A DNA stretch of 64,000 bases. It comes from Oncomelania hupensis. Its lineage: Eukaryota; Mollusca; Gastropoda; Littorinimorpha; Pomatiopsidae. The notes below the pieces were generated by a model, which was given only the letters and a program-made list of their open reading frames with translations, was not told the origin of the DNA and ran no database searches. The stretch's first letter is position 1. The number at the start of each line of letters is the position of its first letter. The stretch covers positions 641,689-705,688 of the forward strand of contig CM072522.1 of assembly GCA_036898135.1 (NCBI GenBank), given 5' to 3'. The position numbers and the translations under genes are program-made. Below are positions 24,401 through 37,200 of the stretch, one piece after another.

Positions 24401-25060
24401 TACGCCGCTCAAGGCGCCCACATAACATAACATTACATTCATAACATGGCCAATATCGTACGTAAATCTAAACAGTGCACATCACAATTATTGCAAAATT
24501 CATGTTTTTTTTTCGTTATTTCAACTTTAATCAAATCAACAATTACATTACTTTTCTATATAAAAATAAAGACTAAAAGCAACAATACACGACTACTATA
24601 AAAATATATCTTCTAGGTTAGAACTTTTTGTTATGTCTTGTGAAATTCATGCGCATTACACATTTTTCTACTTTTATTATTATTATTATTATCATCATCA
24701 TGATTATTATTACTATTGCTAATTGCTCACTCTAAACATTAACTAAAAAGATTACAGCTCTTTAGGGAATATTTTTTTTAAAGAGAACAATTCATGTATC
24801 AATAGCCAAGCCATCTTGCTTTTAAAACTCTTTTTTCGTGTGTGTGTTTGTTTTCTTCATTGTGCAATGCTATAGAAGCAGTGAGAAGAAAATCTTCTTA
24901 ATTTTGTGGACCATTGAATAAAGAGTCATGCATTACAGAAAGTTCATTCCTGAGAATTGAAAGAAAAAGAAAAATCTCCAGTCAATGCAGGTTGGCCTAC
25001 ATTATGCCAGGTGATGGATCATTTTACCACTGTGTTATGGTAAAAAAGCTGTTTGGAAAT

Positions 25061-25168
25061 CTACACACAAGTCTACACACAAGTCTACACACAAGTCTAC
25101 ACACAAGTCTACACACAAGTCTACACACAAGTCTACACACAAATCTACACACAAATCTACACACAAAT
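25061..25168. repeat. 12-bp minisatellite (ACAAGTCTACAC)n
   Basis: Nine near-identical 12-base units, the last three with ATCT for GTCT. It runs straight into an R600 head fragment. Confidence 0.9.
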
Positions 25169-25212
25169 CTAGTTAGTTAGTTAGTTAGTCATTGTGTATA
25201 GGGTGCAGCTCC
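25169..25212 (+). repeat. Dispersed repeat R600, head fragment
   Basis: (TTAG)4 then TCATTGTGTATAGGGTGCAG, after which similarity stops. Confidence 0.7.
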
Positions 25213-25214
25213 AA

Positions 25215-25581
25215 TACTGAGCGTGTCACTATGGTTTTCACTAAAATTCATTTGAGCAAATTATTTACATTCATATCCACATTAAAAAATTAAAATATAG
25301 ATAAAGGTTAAGACAGCTAGCTGCAAATACATGGGAAATAGTTTTAAATAACATACAACATCAAAACATAAAACTCTCTCTTCACTGTGACTAAGCTATA
25401 GTGTCAACATTTTAAACCCAATAACATTTATGTAACAACATTTTGTCCCACTAAACCTATATTCTCAGTATTTTAAACACACAAAAAAAAGCATTTTATA
25501 AAATAAAACACCATTTTAAAACACTTCAAAGACCCACACAAATAATAATTTAACAATAATTTAATAATAATAATAATTATA

Positions 25582-25613
<32 letters not shown>

Positions 25614-26963
25614 AATATAACACTTGCTCAGATTAAAACTAAATTTCAGTCTTTCTTGACTTTCAATCATGCATTGCGTTCAATACAAATATTTGGGCAT
25701 TCAACTGAGACTAGTTTGTGACTGTGACTAAGAGCCAGTTTTATTTGTATTTTTTCGTGTTTGTTATTAGCCTGTACAATGTACAACATAAAAAAATGAA
25801 TGAATTATGACATAACCTCAAGATTAAAACAACGTTCTTTTTTTTTCTTCCTTTTTTTAAATTGATACTATGTTGCACAAATATTAGCATTTCTTTGACT
25901 GAGACTAGTTCTCTAAGTGTGTGAAAATGAGCCATTGAAAACCAAAAAACAACATAAATCTTGCCACAAAACATCTGCACAAAACGTTCATAAACACACA
26001 AACACACACACAGACTTGTGCACAATGAAATTCAATTTGGTAAAACTGGAATGCAAAAGCCAAAAGTCACCAAACAAAAACAGCCTACGTTACAAAAAAT
26101 AATAACAAAAAAAATAAACATGAAGTTAAAAACCAAACAAAACCAAACAAGACATTTGCAGCAAGCACACAAGAACAAACACAGGCACGCACACACTCAC
26201 AGACCAACAACTACTCACACACAAACACAACCAGTCAATAGTGCGTTTGCCGGGTCCCAAGGGTCTGCCTAACTTTTTGTTGGTAGTATACAATACCATC
26301 AACTGGGACTGCATTACACCTTATTTCTTGCAGTCAGAGCAAATAGAGCAATCAGCCTAAATTTCATCTTTCAGCATAGACATGTTCCCCCCATGTCAAT
26401 CACACACACACACATACAGAGATGCAGATATAAATACATAGACAGACATCACACATTCACACACACAAAAACCAACATGCAGATGTAGATGTAGCACCCT
26501 CACATACACACACACACTCTAGACACACACAAACGAGCGCAAACATACAGTATGACTCACACCCACATCCACGCACCCATTCAACAGACACACGCACATA
26601 ATAAAATAAAAACAAAAGCTGGATGCAGTTATATGCATCATAAACAAACACACACTCACAAGAAACAACTAAAAAAACAAAAAAAAAACGAGATTGCCTT
26701 GAATGACGTTTCCTTCCATTCTAACTGCCCTCCACCAAATTCAGCAGGGTTCAAACAAGCCACAACACGCTAAGGGTTCGTTGGCCCTTCAGTCTCTAGT
26801 CAAAAAGCAATGGGGTCCCTTCCCTTTACAGAACACCTCTCAGAAACATGCATACTAACAGGTGGTAACTTATTAAACCCCCAAATGCAGTTTGTCATCA
26901 TTGGAAAATGAAAAATTCAAATTCGCTTTTACATTTTAGAGGGGAAATGTAGGGACTGCCCAC

Positions 26964-27005
<42 letters not shown>

Positions 27006-27840
27006 CATCATCATCATTTTTTAATTTTTCAAAAGTGACGATATCACACAATCTTGAGACAGTTTGCTCACAGTAAAATTTACCAAAAAGTTCTGAAATT
27101 ATTCGCCTATTCATGAGAGTTTCACGTATTCACAAGTGTTTTGTACACTCATGAGTATTTCTCTTAATATTCATAAGGCTAATGCACTAAGCTATGTGGT
27201 ATTATCCATCCAATGGAAAAAGACAAACAAACAAATTTAAAATCATATAAACTAAGCTATGAGCAAATAGCTTGGAACACACAGACACACACACAATTTT
27301 ATTTTTTTTGGTTGCAAAACACAAACAGGGAATTGTCTTACTTAAAGAAATAGGATTCGAGCAGATAGTTATATAGGAACAAATACCACTTTGCTTATTT
27401 TGTAGCCAGATTTTGTATATTTGAAGCTAATTTTCTTTGCCAAAAGCTCCACGCTAATGACTAGTGCACATACCACAACAAATGACAATAAAAGGAAGGA
27501 GCTAAAAAGATATATCAATGGTTTGTTAACCATCGTTTTTTTATGTCATTGTTTAGTTATTTCAGGTTTAATTTTCTATGCTACACTACCAATGCTAATG
27601 TACAACCATAAATGAAAAAAACAACAAGAAACAAAAAAAAAAAAAACCACAATATAAAAACATTGATTTTACATGTCAACTACCAAATAGACAATTCAAT
27701 TATTAAAACTTGGTAGTCACAAGATGATTTGAGCACATATTGAAGCAATCGTTTAAACGTCAAGTCTTCCTTCCCCAAAGAAAAGTTTGTGCACAGTCGG
27801 TCTCTTCCTTCCTTCGTTGGGATTCAGAAGAAAAACCCTA
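25215..27840. other. No gene; AC-rich and (TTA)n microsatellites
   Basis: AC-rich low complexity at 25990-26240 and 26400-26660 and a (TTA)n tract at 26965-27005. An AATAAA (minus strand, near 27300) could serve the SLC6 transcript but lies about 1.5 kb past the stop and is unsupported. Confidence 0.5.
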
Positions 27841-27849
27841 CACAAGGAC

Positions 27850-28800
27850 TAAACACAGTTGGATGAAGACTAGGGAAACTTGACAAATGATGTTTGTTGT
27901 TGGGTCTGTTTGTCAAGATCCGCTTGTCCAATGTTCATAGGTCCTTTCTTTTGCCCGTTTCCAAATACAAAACAGACCAGCTTGCTTGTTCAAATTTTGT
28001 CTGTCTTTCCTTTCTGCCTTTTGACACAGAAATTCAAAACACAGAGTGACACACTAAGAGCAGTCGGATAAAGACCGGGAAGCTAGATGCAAGAGGACTG
28101 TGGTAGGGCCTGCTGGTTTAGTTTTTATCCACCTTTTACCCATTCCAAACTACAAAAAAGACCATCCTGTATCTTCGAATTTTCGTTTCTTTCCTTCCTT
28201 TGATTTGACACAAAAAAAAAAAAAAAAAGAATACGGACCAAACACACTTAGATGAATGCAGAGAAGCTAGATCTATGTTGGACTATTGCAGAACTTTTAA
28301 AAGTCTGCTTGTCCATTGTTTATCCATCCTGGGCCCTTTTAAAATGACAACGCAGACCAGCTTGCTTCTTCAAATTTCGTCTGTATTTCCTTTCTGCATT
28401 TTGATGCAGAAGAAAAAAAAATCAATGCAGGGAAGCTAATGATACATGTCTGTCTATTGCGGAACTGTACAATTTGTTCCTTCAATGTTCATCCGTCTTC
28501 ATCCAGTTTTCATCTCCCATCCCTCCTAGGTTTTCAAAGATGCAAGTGTTTTTTGGGTTTGGATTTTTTCTCCACTTTTCACCTTCCCTTCTCCCATACT
28601 GCCATGACGCAGAAAACAGAAAAGCGTCTGTATTCCCTGGGGCCTGTTTTGACATGGAAAACAGACGAAGCTCGCTTGTTCAAATTTCATCTGCTTTTCC
28701 ATCCTGCACATGAAACTGAAAAATGCACATCAGGGATGAAAAAACACACACTGGGATGAAATGCAGGGAAAAACTAGATGCGTGTTTGACTGTTGTGGGG
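27850..28800 (-). repeat. Degenerate tandem array of about 190-bp units across the SLC6 stop codon
   Basis: Two landmarks alternate. Landmark A is CAGACCAGCTTGCTTGTTCA-like, near 27973, 28156, 28352 and 28662. Landmark B is GGGAAGCTAGATGC-like, near 27866, 28077, 28262, 28430 and 28764. The last B landmark contains the stop codon of exon 13 and continues into coding sequence (TTTGACTGTTGTGGGG), so the array appears to have grown out of, or into, the gene's 3' end. It would form the proximal 3' UTR. Confidence 0.65.
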
Positions 28801-28983
28801 TCGTAAGGGCTCGGCCTCTGGAGGGTCATACTCCATCTTATATGTGTCGTCCAAGGGATAGGCATTGTCCATGTAAGTGTACATGTATGGAGGGGCGGTG
28901 GGCTCAGGAGGTGGGGGCGGTGGCAGCGAGTCAAACTGCTCTCTCACACGCTCCGTGATGCCACAGCACAGCTTGCTACACAC
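28774..28983 (-). CDS. SLC6-like gene, exon 13 (C-terminal tail and stop)
   Basis: Acceptor TTGACAG then GTGTGTAGC; 69 codons plus TAG. Encodes CSKLCC, a Pro6 run, a Tyr-rich stretch and the terminal QTRI. The phase matches exon 12. Confidence 0.85.
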   Translation of the reverse strand: MCSKLCCGITERVREQFDSLPPPPPPEPTAPPYMYTYMDNAYPLDDTYKMEYDPPEAEPLRPHNSQTRI

Positions 28984-29150
28984 CTGTCAACACACAACAC
29001 AATTATAAATGTTAATAATAATGATAATAATGATCATAATGGTAATAATAAAAAATGATGATGATGATGATGATACTACTACTAATAAAATAGTAATAAT
29101 AATAATATTAATAATATTAACAGCAATAGTAGTAGTAGTGGTATAACAAC

Positions 29151-29183
<33 letters not shown>

Positions 29184-29991
29184 TAAACAACAATAATAAT
29201 ATTATTAATACTTATACTACTACTACTAATAAAATAATATTTTTAAACGAAATAAAATAATAAAAACTAATAATAAATAAAATATTAATAATAATGATAA
29301 TAATAATGATGATGATGATGATGATGATAATAATAATAATAATAATAAAAATAATAATAAATAATAATACCACTACAAATAATAATTATAATACTAAAAA
29401 GATTATGTTTTATAAATAAAATAAAATAATAATACCAATAATAAAATAAAAATCAGCAGTAAAATAACAACAATAATAAAAATCATAAATAAATAGCTTT
29501 TAACAAAGTAAATAGAAAGTAATAATAATAAAAATATTAATAGTAACAGTAAATAATATACAAATAACAAAGCTTTTAACAAAGTAAATAAAAAGTAATA
29601 ATAATAAAAATATTAATAGTAACAGTAAATAATATACAAATAACAAAGCTTTTAACAAAGTAAATAAAAAGTATTAATAATAAAAATATTAATAGTAACA
29701 GTAAATAATATACAAATAACAATTACCATAAAAAATACTACCAATAACAATAATAATAACAAAAATAATGATATTAAACAACTTACGGGGGATCCTGACC
29801 CACACGCAGAGTAGCATGCATGGAGAGCTCCGATGGGTATGCCAATGAGGGGCAGTGCTGCGATCACCCACCCAACAATTTTCCAGTCCTTGGAGAAGCC
29901 AGAGTCCCGTTTATCTGGATACAGGAACCCTCCATCCTGACCATTCATCACTGTGTAGAACCAAAGGCCCTGAAAATAGTAGTAGTAGTAA

Positions 29992-30026
<35 letters not shown>

Positions 30027-33000
30027 ATAGTAATAATAATAATAATAATAATAAGAATGAGAATGAGAAGAAGAAGAAGAAGAAGAAGAAGAAGAAGAAG
30101 AAGATATAATTAAAATACAACAATATCAATAATAATCTCAAGGAGCATGTGTGTAGATATTGGATATCGATATTAATATTGGATATTGGTTTTGAAAACA
30201 ATGGATGGATGGATGTATTGTGCCTTGTATGTCCTTACCAAAGGACAGATGAAACATGTTTTATGTTCTTACCAATGTGAATGTGTATGTGCGTCTGTGT
30301 ACAACATTGTTTATGTGTAAAAGAGACCCATGAGATTTACTTTTGTGGAATAAAATAGGCTTTGACTTTATTACTACTAATAATCATAATAATAATAATT
30401 TTCATAATAATATGATAAGTGCTGACAGAAAAAGAAAACAAATCTTGGTTGCTAAGCACCACAAATTTCAACTTGCTCACAATCATAATAATAATAATAA
30501 TAATAATAATATGATGATGATGATGAGGAGGAGGAGGAGGAAGAGGAGAAGGAGGATAATAACAGAAATGACAAGTAGGAGAAGATAAATAAATGATGAG
30601 GATTATGATGATGATGAGTAAAGCAGGGTGGAGAACAACTGAATCAAGAAATCTCTGAAATCCGGCCGGGGCCCAGGGGCCAAGCCCCGGTATTCGCCCC
30701 CTGGAACAAAATGAATGTATGCAATTTTGAAAGTAATTTAGGGCCTCTCCTGAAAGCAAAAAGCACAAAGTAAACATGAATAGAAACAAAAAAAAAAAAA
30801 AAAAAAAAAAGAATGTTTTATGCACATGTCTTTCAAAAAAGTTAAGAATCTTTATTTGTAGGCCTAACAAAGTTTGAGGTCCACCACTGTTACACACAAA
30901 CTCCACATTTCCAATTTTACTGGGCACACGGTTGTCTATTTTTTAGCTGTAAACAGGCAAGAATTTTTATAATTTTAGAGATATTTAGGGGTACGTTAGT
31001 AAAAACACCACATCTTAGGTATTAGTGACTAGTGTATAGATTTAAATGAAATAAAATGCAAAATGAACAGAAATAAATTCTCTTTTGATTATCTACCTTT
31101 TTCTACTTCTCTTGTCATGTCTTGTTTTTTTATTACTCCATGTGTATAAAAAAAAAAAGTTTTAAAAAGTCCAAACAAGCCCCCTTCTCTTCTTCACTTT
31201 CATGCCAGTCTGAAAGATCGCATATGCATGCACACTTCTGACACTAATGTCAGTACCGATCTCTTCCTCCGACTCCAAGTCCATTTCTCTCACTTTAATG
31301 TCTGATAAATGGAAGCCTGTAAACTCCCCTTCATCAGTTGAAGAATCCAAACCATCCATTTTAGACACACACACAATAAAATTTGAAAATAAAATCGAAA
31401 AAACGAATGCATCACAGAGAAAACTTGTGGAAATGCAGTCGAATGTTTTCTTAACAGAATAAACCGGAAGTCAATTGCCGGAAGTCTCGCAATCTTTCAA
31501 ACAACGCGAGAATATAACCACCTGGTTGGTACGGACGCTTTTGGACATTTTGCCTGTTTAGACCTTTGGCCGCTTTTGGCCGCTATGCCCAGTAAAGTTT
31601 AGCCCCTCAGCTTCTCACACTCGGAACTCAATATTTTTTTCTCGGAAATGCAAATGCCTTTCGCGGAAATCCGCGGATTCGCGGAGAATTCTCCACCCTG
31701 GTAAAGTAAAGATGATGATTATGATGATGAAGACAGAAATGACAAAAAAGAAGGAAAAAAAGAAGAAGAAATGACGATGATGATGAAAATAATTATAATT
31801 AAAACATTGAAAGTAAATGAAGGGGAAGGATGAGGTTGATGATAAAAAGTAGACGAAGAGGAATTTGATGATGATGAAAATGATGATGATGATGACAATG
31901 ATGATGCTGCTAATAATAAAATAATGGCAACAATGATAATGCAGATAGCAATGAAGAAGAAGAAGAAAAGAAGAAGAAGTGATAACAATTATAATGATGC
32001 TGTTCTTAATAATGATGCCAATGATGATGCTGATGATAATGACATTGATTAATAAGATGACGATGAAATCACTTACAGCACAGGTAAGCGCAGAGGACCC
32101 AAGCCAAAACGCCATCATCACTCTTTCCAACAGAGCAAAGTTCTGCTTGACTGCAACGATAATAACAACTGTAGCAAACAACAAAAATCACCAAACATTG
32201 GTGAAACACACATCGTTCATGTTACTGTGTTTCACGTGTGACCATATAAACAAGGCAGTGTGGTGGTGTCAATTTGGATAGGAAATCTTCATGGAGATAA
32301 ACTGAGTTTAAGTGGCTCTGCCTATGTTTCATCCAGCTTCCTGTCTCCGCTGCAGCCCTATTACCCGCTTTCACACAATTTCAATGTGCATAATTTTATG
32401 TCTCAATTCCCCGTCATTTTCCTTGGTTTTGATTTTGTGGCCATAATTAGGTGGTAAGAACTGACTCTCACATGCACACAAAAATGAAAAACAAAAGTTG
32501 ACCTTTGGAGATTTAAAAAAAATAAAAATCTCTTGTCACAGCTGGAATTGAACACATGTTCTTTGCATGCAAGGCACAGCATGCTGTGGTTGTTTAACCT
32601 TTGGCATGCTGACTTTTCTGCGCGTTTCTTTCCCATGCCACTGGCTTTTTTCTAATGACATATATTTTTAGCATGACTCACTTCACTTAATGCCCTATTG
32701 CTCAGCCAAATAAAAGCCCTATCTTCTTGAAATTTTGTGTGTGGTTGGATTAATGTTTTGTGTATTATTTCCTATGGTCATATTTGTCTCATGTTGAATA
32801 TATTGTGTGGGTAAAATTGTAAAATGATGAAGAAAAAAATCTTGTAGCCACTGGTGGTCACATGCATTAGGTACCTCTTCATCATCGGCAGAAACAGAAC
32901 AAACATCACTCACTTCAACATCATCTAACCCCACATTAGCTGGTGCATTTCCCCTAGGCCCAATTTCATCTTCATCAAAGCCTAAAAACTCTGTTTCAGA

Positions 33001-34237
33001 ATCTGAAGCCATAATTATTTCAAAGATAACATCCTCGTCCACCATTTTGCTCAATACATGCACTAAAGATTCGTCCGCCATTTGCAAACAAGAAGTGAAG
33101 TTGTGAGGATGGCGTATGTGCGTTAACCATGGTTGTAAAGAAAGAGTTTATAGTAGGTGTGTGATGGCGAGATATGCCGCAGGCAGTGAATGAGGAGAGA
33201 GAGGGCTTGGCGGTATATACCACCGGTAGCAGGGTAACGGTTAAACCACTCACCATAGACAACAAGCAGGCCCAGTGCCAGCAGCAGGATCAGCACAAAC
33301 CGCAGCTGAAACATGGACTTATCCAGGAACATGGAGTAGTACTGCCCAGCCTGTCAACACCAAAAAACACACAAAACTACAACTTACAAGAGCAAAGCCC
33401 CTTATGACTCACAAGCTCCTTAGGGAAACCTATTCCTAATATTCTACTGGCATGGTGGGTGCATGTTTGAGCAACAGCATTCAGGCAGAGGTTCGAATGT
33501 TCAGATTGACAGCCTGGAGTGCCAAAAAAGCATGACTCTGATACACTGGAAAGCAGTTTCCCCTCCCTCCCCCCTCTCCACTCCAACTACTTCAGATGAC
33601 AGCATGATGTGGTCAAATTGTTAATCAGTTTTATTGTGTACTTTTTAAATTGCTACAACCTTGACCAAGGTTTTTCTTCTTCTGCATCTTCTTCACGATA
33701 CTGTGCCTATTTGATGAACAAACTCCATCACTTTGTGGTGCGCAAGGCATAATCACTAAATACAAAGCAGCTCGTTAGCTGAGGACAGCAATACATTTAA
33801 TAATAATAATAATGGATGCTATATAGGCCCTTTTTCCCAAATCATCAATGAGGCTAAAAACACGGTTCCAACTGTAACAACATACAAACACGTTTACATG
33901 GTTCAAAACACTCTCACATACACAACAAACACCCATCTATCCCTCAAACATATGGTGTAAAGCAGAGATGCCTAGGCGCCCTGATGCCTCTCAGTAATTT
34001 GGCAACTTGTTTTCAGTAATTTTGGAACTTTTTTCAGTAATCGTCAGTAATTCTTTTAAAGCTAATATAAACACACAAAAACTAAGCAAAAACATATTCA
34101 TAGACCTCTGAAGTGATTGTCAGGTTCTGAAATATTTTATTTACAAAAAAGGAGTATTAAAAATATTACTTGCCTTAGTATAAGGTGCTTGAGTACTCAA
34201 AAGCAGCTATTGCTAACATTAGCACACTTGTTGAAGT

Positions 34238-34268
<31 letters not shown>

Positions 34269-37200
34269 TTATTTGTAGTAGTAGTACACTACAGTACAAA
34301 ATTAAAAAAGAACTGAATGAAGGAAAAGTAAAAATGGCAGTAGCCTACAATTAGTAGCATTAGGATTTGTAGGATTTTTTAAAACGTTGCTTGACTGGAG
34401 TCTTTTTCATAATTTTTCTTGGGTTTAAAGCCTTATTGGCCTTTGGAGCATTGAGTAATTCTATTTCACTGTCAGACTCCTCGGTTTCATGCTTTCGTTT
34501 GGAAGCCATTTTAGAACTCTCGCTTGGTCACGTGATCTACTCTTGTAACATTTCGCGCAAGCTTCGCGGTTACAAAAAAGCCTCAGACGAACCGTTAGCT
34601 TCGCGGTTTTAAAAAAAGCCTCAGACGAACCTATAAATATAGGCATCAGCGGCAACATGAAAATCCGTAAAATTGATCGCTACAAATCCGTAATTTCGCT
34701 AATGGGCCAAAATATTAAAATTATTTCCCTTGAATATGCAAATGTTCAGCCGATAGGTGCGCCAATAGTCGCGTACTTCCATGTTCAGGTCGTGGATCAA
34801 AATCTACAGTTTTAAGTCTTTTTTGATGTCGATATATATCTTTAGCTTTCATAGGCGACCCCAAATGTTTTTTTGCTTGGTGAAATGTTTGGAGTGATTA
34901 TGTATATGTTGTCAGTACTACAAACGATTTATTTTGTGAAAAGTCTGTCAGGCCGAGCAAGACACATCTTACATGCTTACAGTGTGCAGAAGGCCCCATG
35001 CCTGCAGCGCATTCACACTGACATTCCAAAACTGTTCCTTTTTCTGTCAAAGAAATGTCAACTTTGTACATAAGACCAGTTTTCATTTCAGCCCGAACTT
35101 CAGCATGAATTTAAGTAACTGATGACTGGATGCAAGCTCTAACATAATTGACATATTTGTTCTGGTACAAATCTTTAGCTTTTTTGTCTATATCTTTGCT
35201 CATGGGATTCAAAAAGACTGCAACCTGCTCTGTGCTGATGTTAGGTATATGTACTTCTATATGCAAGTCTTTGTAGTTAGTGATAGGTGGTAACTCCATT
35301 TTGAACTCCGGTGTTGCTATGTCTCCTTTGCCAAAGTTGTCATTTCGATCATACGACTCAAATCATAAATAATATTTTTTTTAATAGTCTAGTCATATAA
35401 TATATATTAATAATAACACATTTTTATAGAGTTCGGTACTCCAGCAGATGGCGTGACGTTGTTGTTGTTTGTAAAGGGGAAAATAATATGATCACACGTT
35501 GACCAATCCGGGATTCGAACCAGCGACCTTTCGGTTACTAGCAAGACGCTCTTACCAACTGAGCTACCCGGCCCCACATGGCGTGACGCGACACGATGTA
35601 CAGTTATACAAGGGGCTCGATCACGTAGGCCTATTTACTACCGGAAGTATGCTACCCTAGGCGCACTCTATCGGATTGTCTTCCATGAAGGTGGAGTTTT
35701 TTGGCTCATTATTCCGTATTTCCGTAGTAAATATTGTTTTTCCGCAAAATTACGGACGTTCAGTAATACTAGGCACCTCTGTGTAAAGGCATGGAGATCG
35801 ATATTAGAAGATGGAAAGGGAATCGAGTCCCAGTTACTGAATTTTTGACATTGACCGCACCCAGATACCATTTTTGAAGGGAGGGAGGGAGGATGGAACC
35901 CAGAGTACCTGGAGAAAACCCTTGGTGACCTCAATATTGCAACTTGTTTGTTTAGTGAATGTGTAAGTCAATGTCAACTGATCTTTCATTCATTTCGCTA
36001 TTTGCTAAGTGGAGGTGGGGAAAAATGGCACATGGCAAGTACCTTGGTGGTCTGAATGATGCCGAGCGCTTTGGCGATGCACATGACAAAGAACGTGACC
36101 AGCAAGTGGACGGCCACCTTGCTGCAGGCCTTGCGCTCGATCCAGCCCTCCAGCCCCACCACAATGTTGTCCACGATGGTCAAGCAGCCCAGGCACTGCA
36201 ACGCAGCACAGCCAGTGCACACATCACAGACTAAACAAAGGTCCGCACAAACGGCAACACAAAACAAACCATACCCTAAAACATGTAGAAAAGGTTTGCT
36301 TTTCCAAACACTGGATGACCATGTAGAAACCTGGAAGGGCAAAGCCCATATAACTGACTTGCTCCTTATTGAACTTGCAATATTTAACATGAAAATGAGT
36401 GCCCCCCCAAAAAAACCCTAAATGCAACGGTAGAATTAAAATGCAAAGTAATAACAACTTTGATCTTTCGATGTTCTTGGCCTTGAGATGACTTTGACCT
36501 CTGCCTCCAAATACACTCATGTAATATCAAATAAAATACAGCAAAAGTTATATTATGCAACAACAAAACCAGTGACCTTGGGATGACCTTGACCTTAGGA
36601 AGACCTTGACCTTCACATGATCTCTCATACTCATGCATGATCAAATAACTCAATGTTGTTGCACCCTATCAGTCAAATACAGAGACATTCCACTGTACAA
36701 TGAGACATTTTAAAAATGTTTTTGTAAGACCTAAAATGACCCTGACTTTCAAGATCAATGCAAAAATGGAACATATATAAAAGATCAATCTATAGTCTCT
36801 AAATACAAGTTAGGACATTATATCTCTTAAAGTTTCAGGTCAAGGTCACTTCAAAGTACCCATATGAACCGACATTGGACATGACCTTGACCTTGGACTA
36901 TTTAGGACTCATCTCGTACAGATTTGCAAAAATCTTGAAATTGTTTTGGAGGGTAAATACATAGACTCACATTGCTGCATGCATGTGAATCAAAAAGGAA
37001 CTACAACTCAGTGTTCTCAGTGTTCTCAATGACGATTTCCCATCAAACATTTGCAGGATCAGAAATATTTTTCTCACTGCTTTCAGCTTCAAGTAGGACC
37101 TACTTTTCTCCCTGAAAAATGGCACTGCACATAGCAACTGAGGCTGCAGTTTAGGATGGAGCCCATGCCCTTCAGTTCCCTCTTTATTTTTGGCTGCTAC

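Larger units (their letters stand above)
33963..35780 (-). mobile_element. DNA element with 8-bp duplication GTGTAAAG and SWIM-domain frame
   Basis: The left end CAGAGATGCCTAGGCG and inverted right end (ACTAGGCACCTCT) are flanked by perfect GTGTAAAG copies at 33955-33962 and 35781-35788. Both subterminal regions carry repeated TCAGTAATT/AATTACGG-type motifs. It sits in intron 9, has minus-strand coding remnants, and contains a nested tRNA-SINE. The 8-bp duplication suggests a hAT-like mechanism, but the SWIM frame is not a transposase, so the family is open. Confidence 0.7.

Noticed and set aside
25061..25168. CRISPR-like or telomere-like array
   Set aside because: The 12-base units have no spacers and do not match a telomeric repeat; it is a minisatellite in a eukaryotic genome.
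30337..30927. 196-codon minus-strand frame
   Set aside because: It is poly-Ile/Phe/Pro from microsatellites and poly-A runs.
31615..32184. 189-codon minus-strand frame as a separate gene
   Set aside because: Its first 30 codons are exon 11 of the SLC6-like gene; the rest reads through the donor into GAT/GAA repeats.
35505..35577. tRNA gene on the minus strand
   Set aside because: A and B boxes are good, but the anticodon and T stems do not pair, and it is flanked by 11-bp target duplications with a repeat tail, so it is a SINE.
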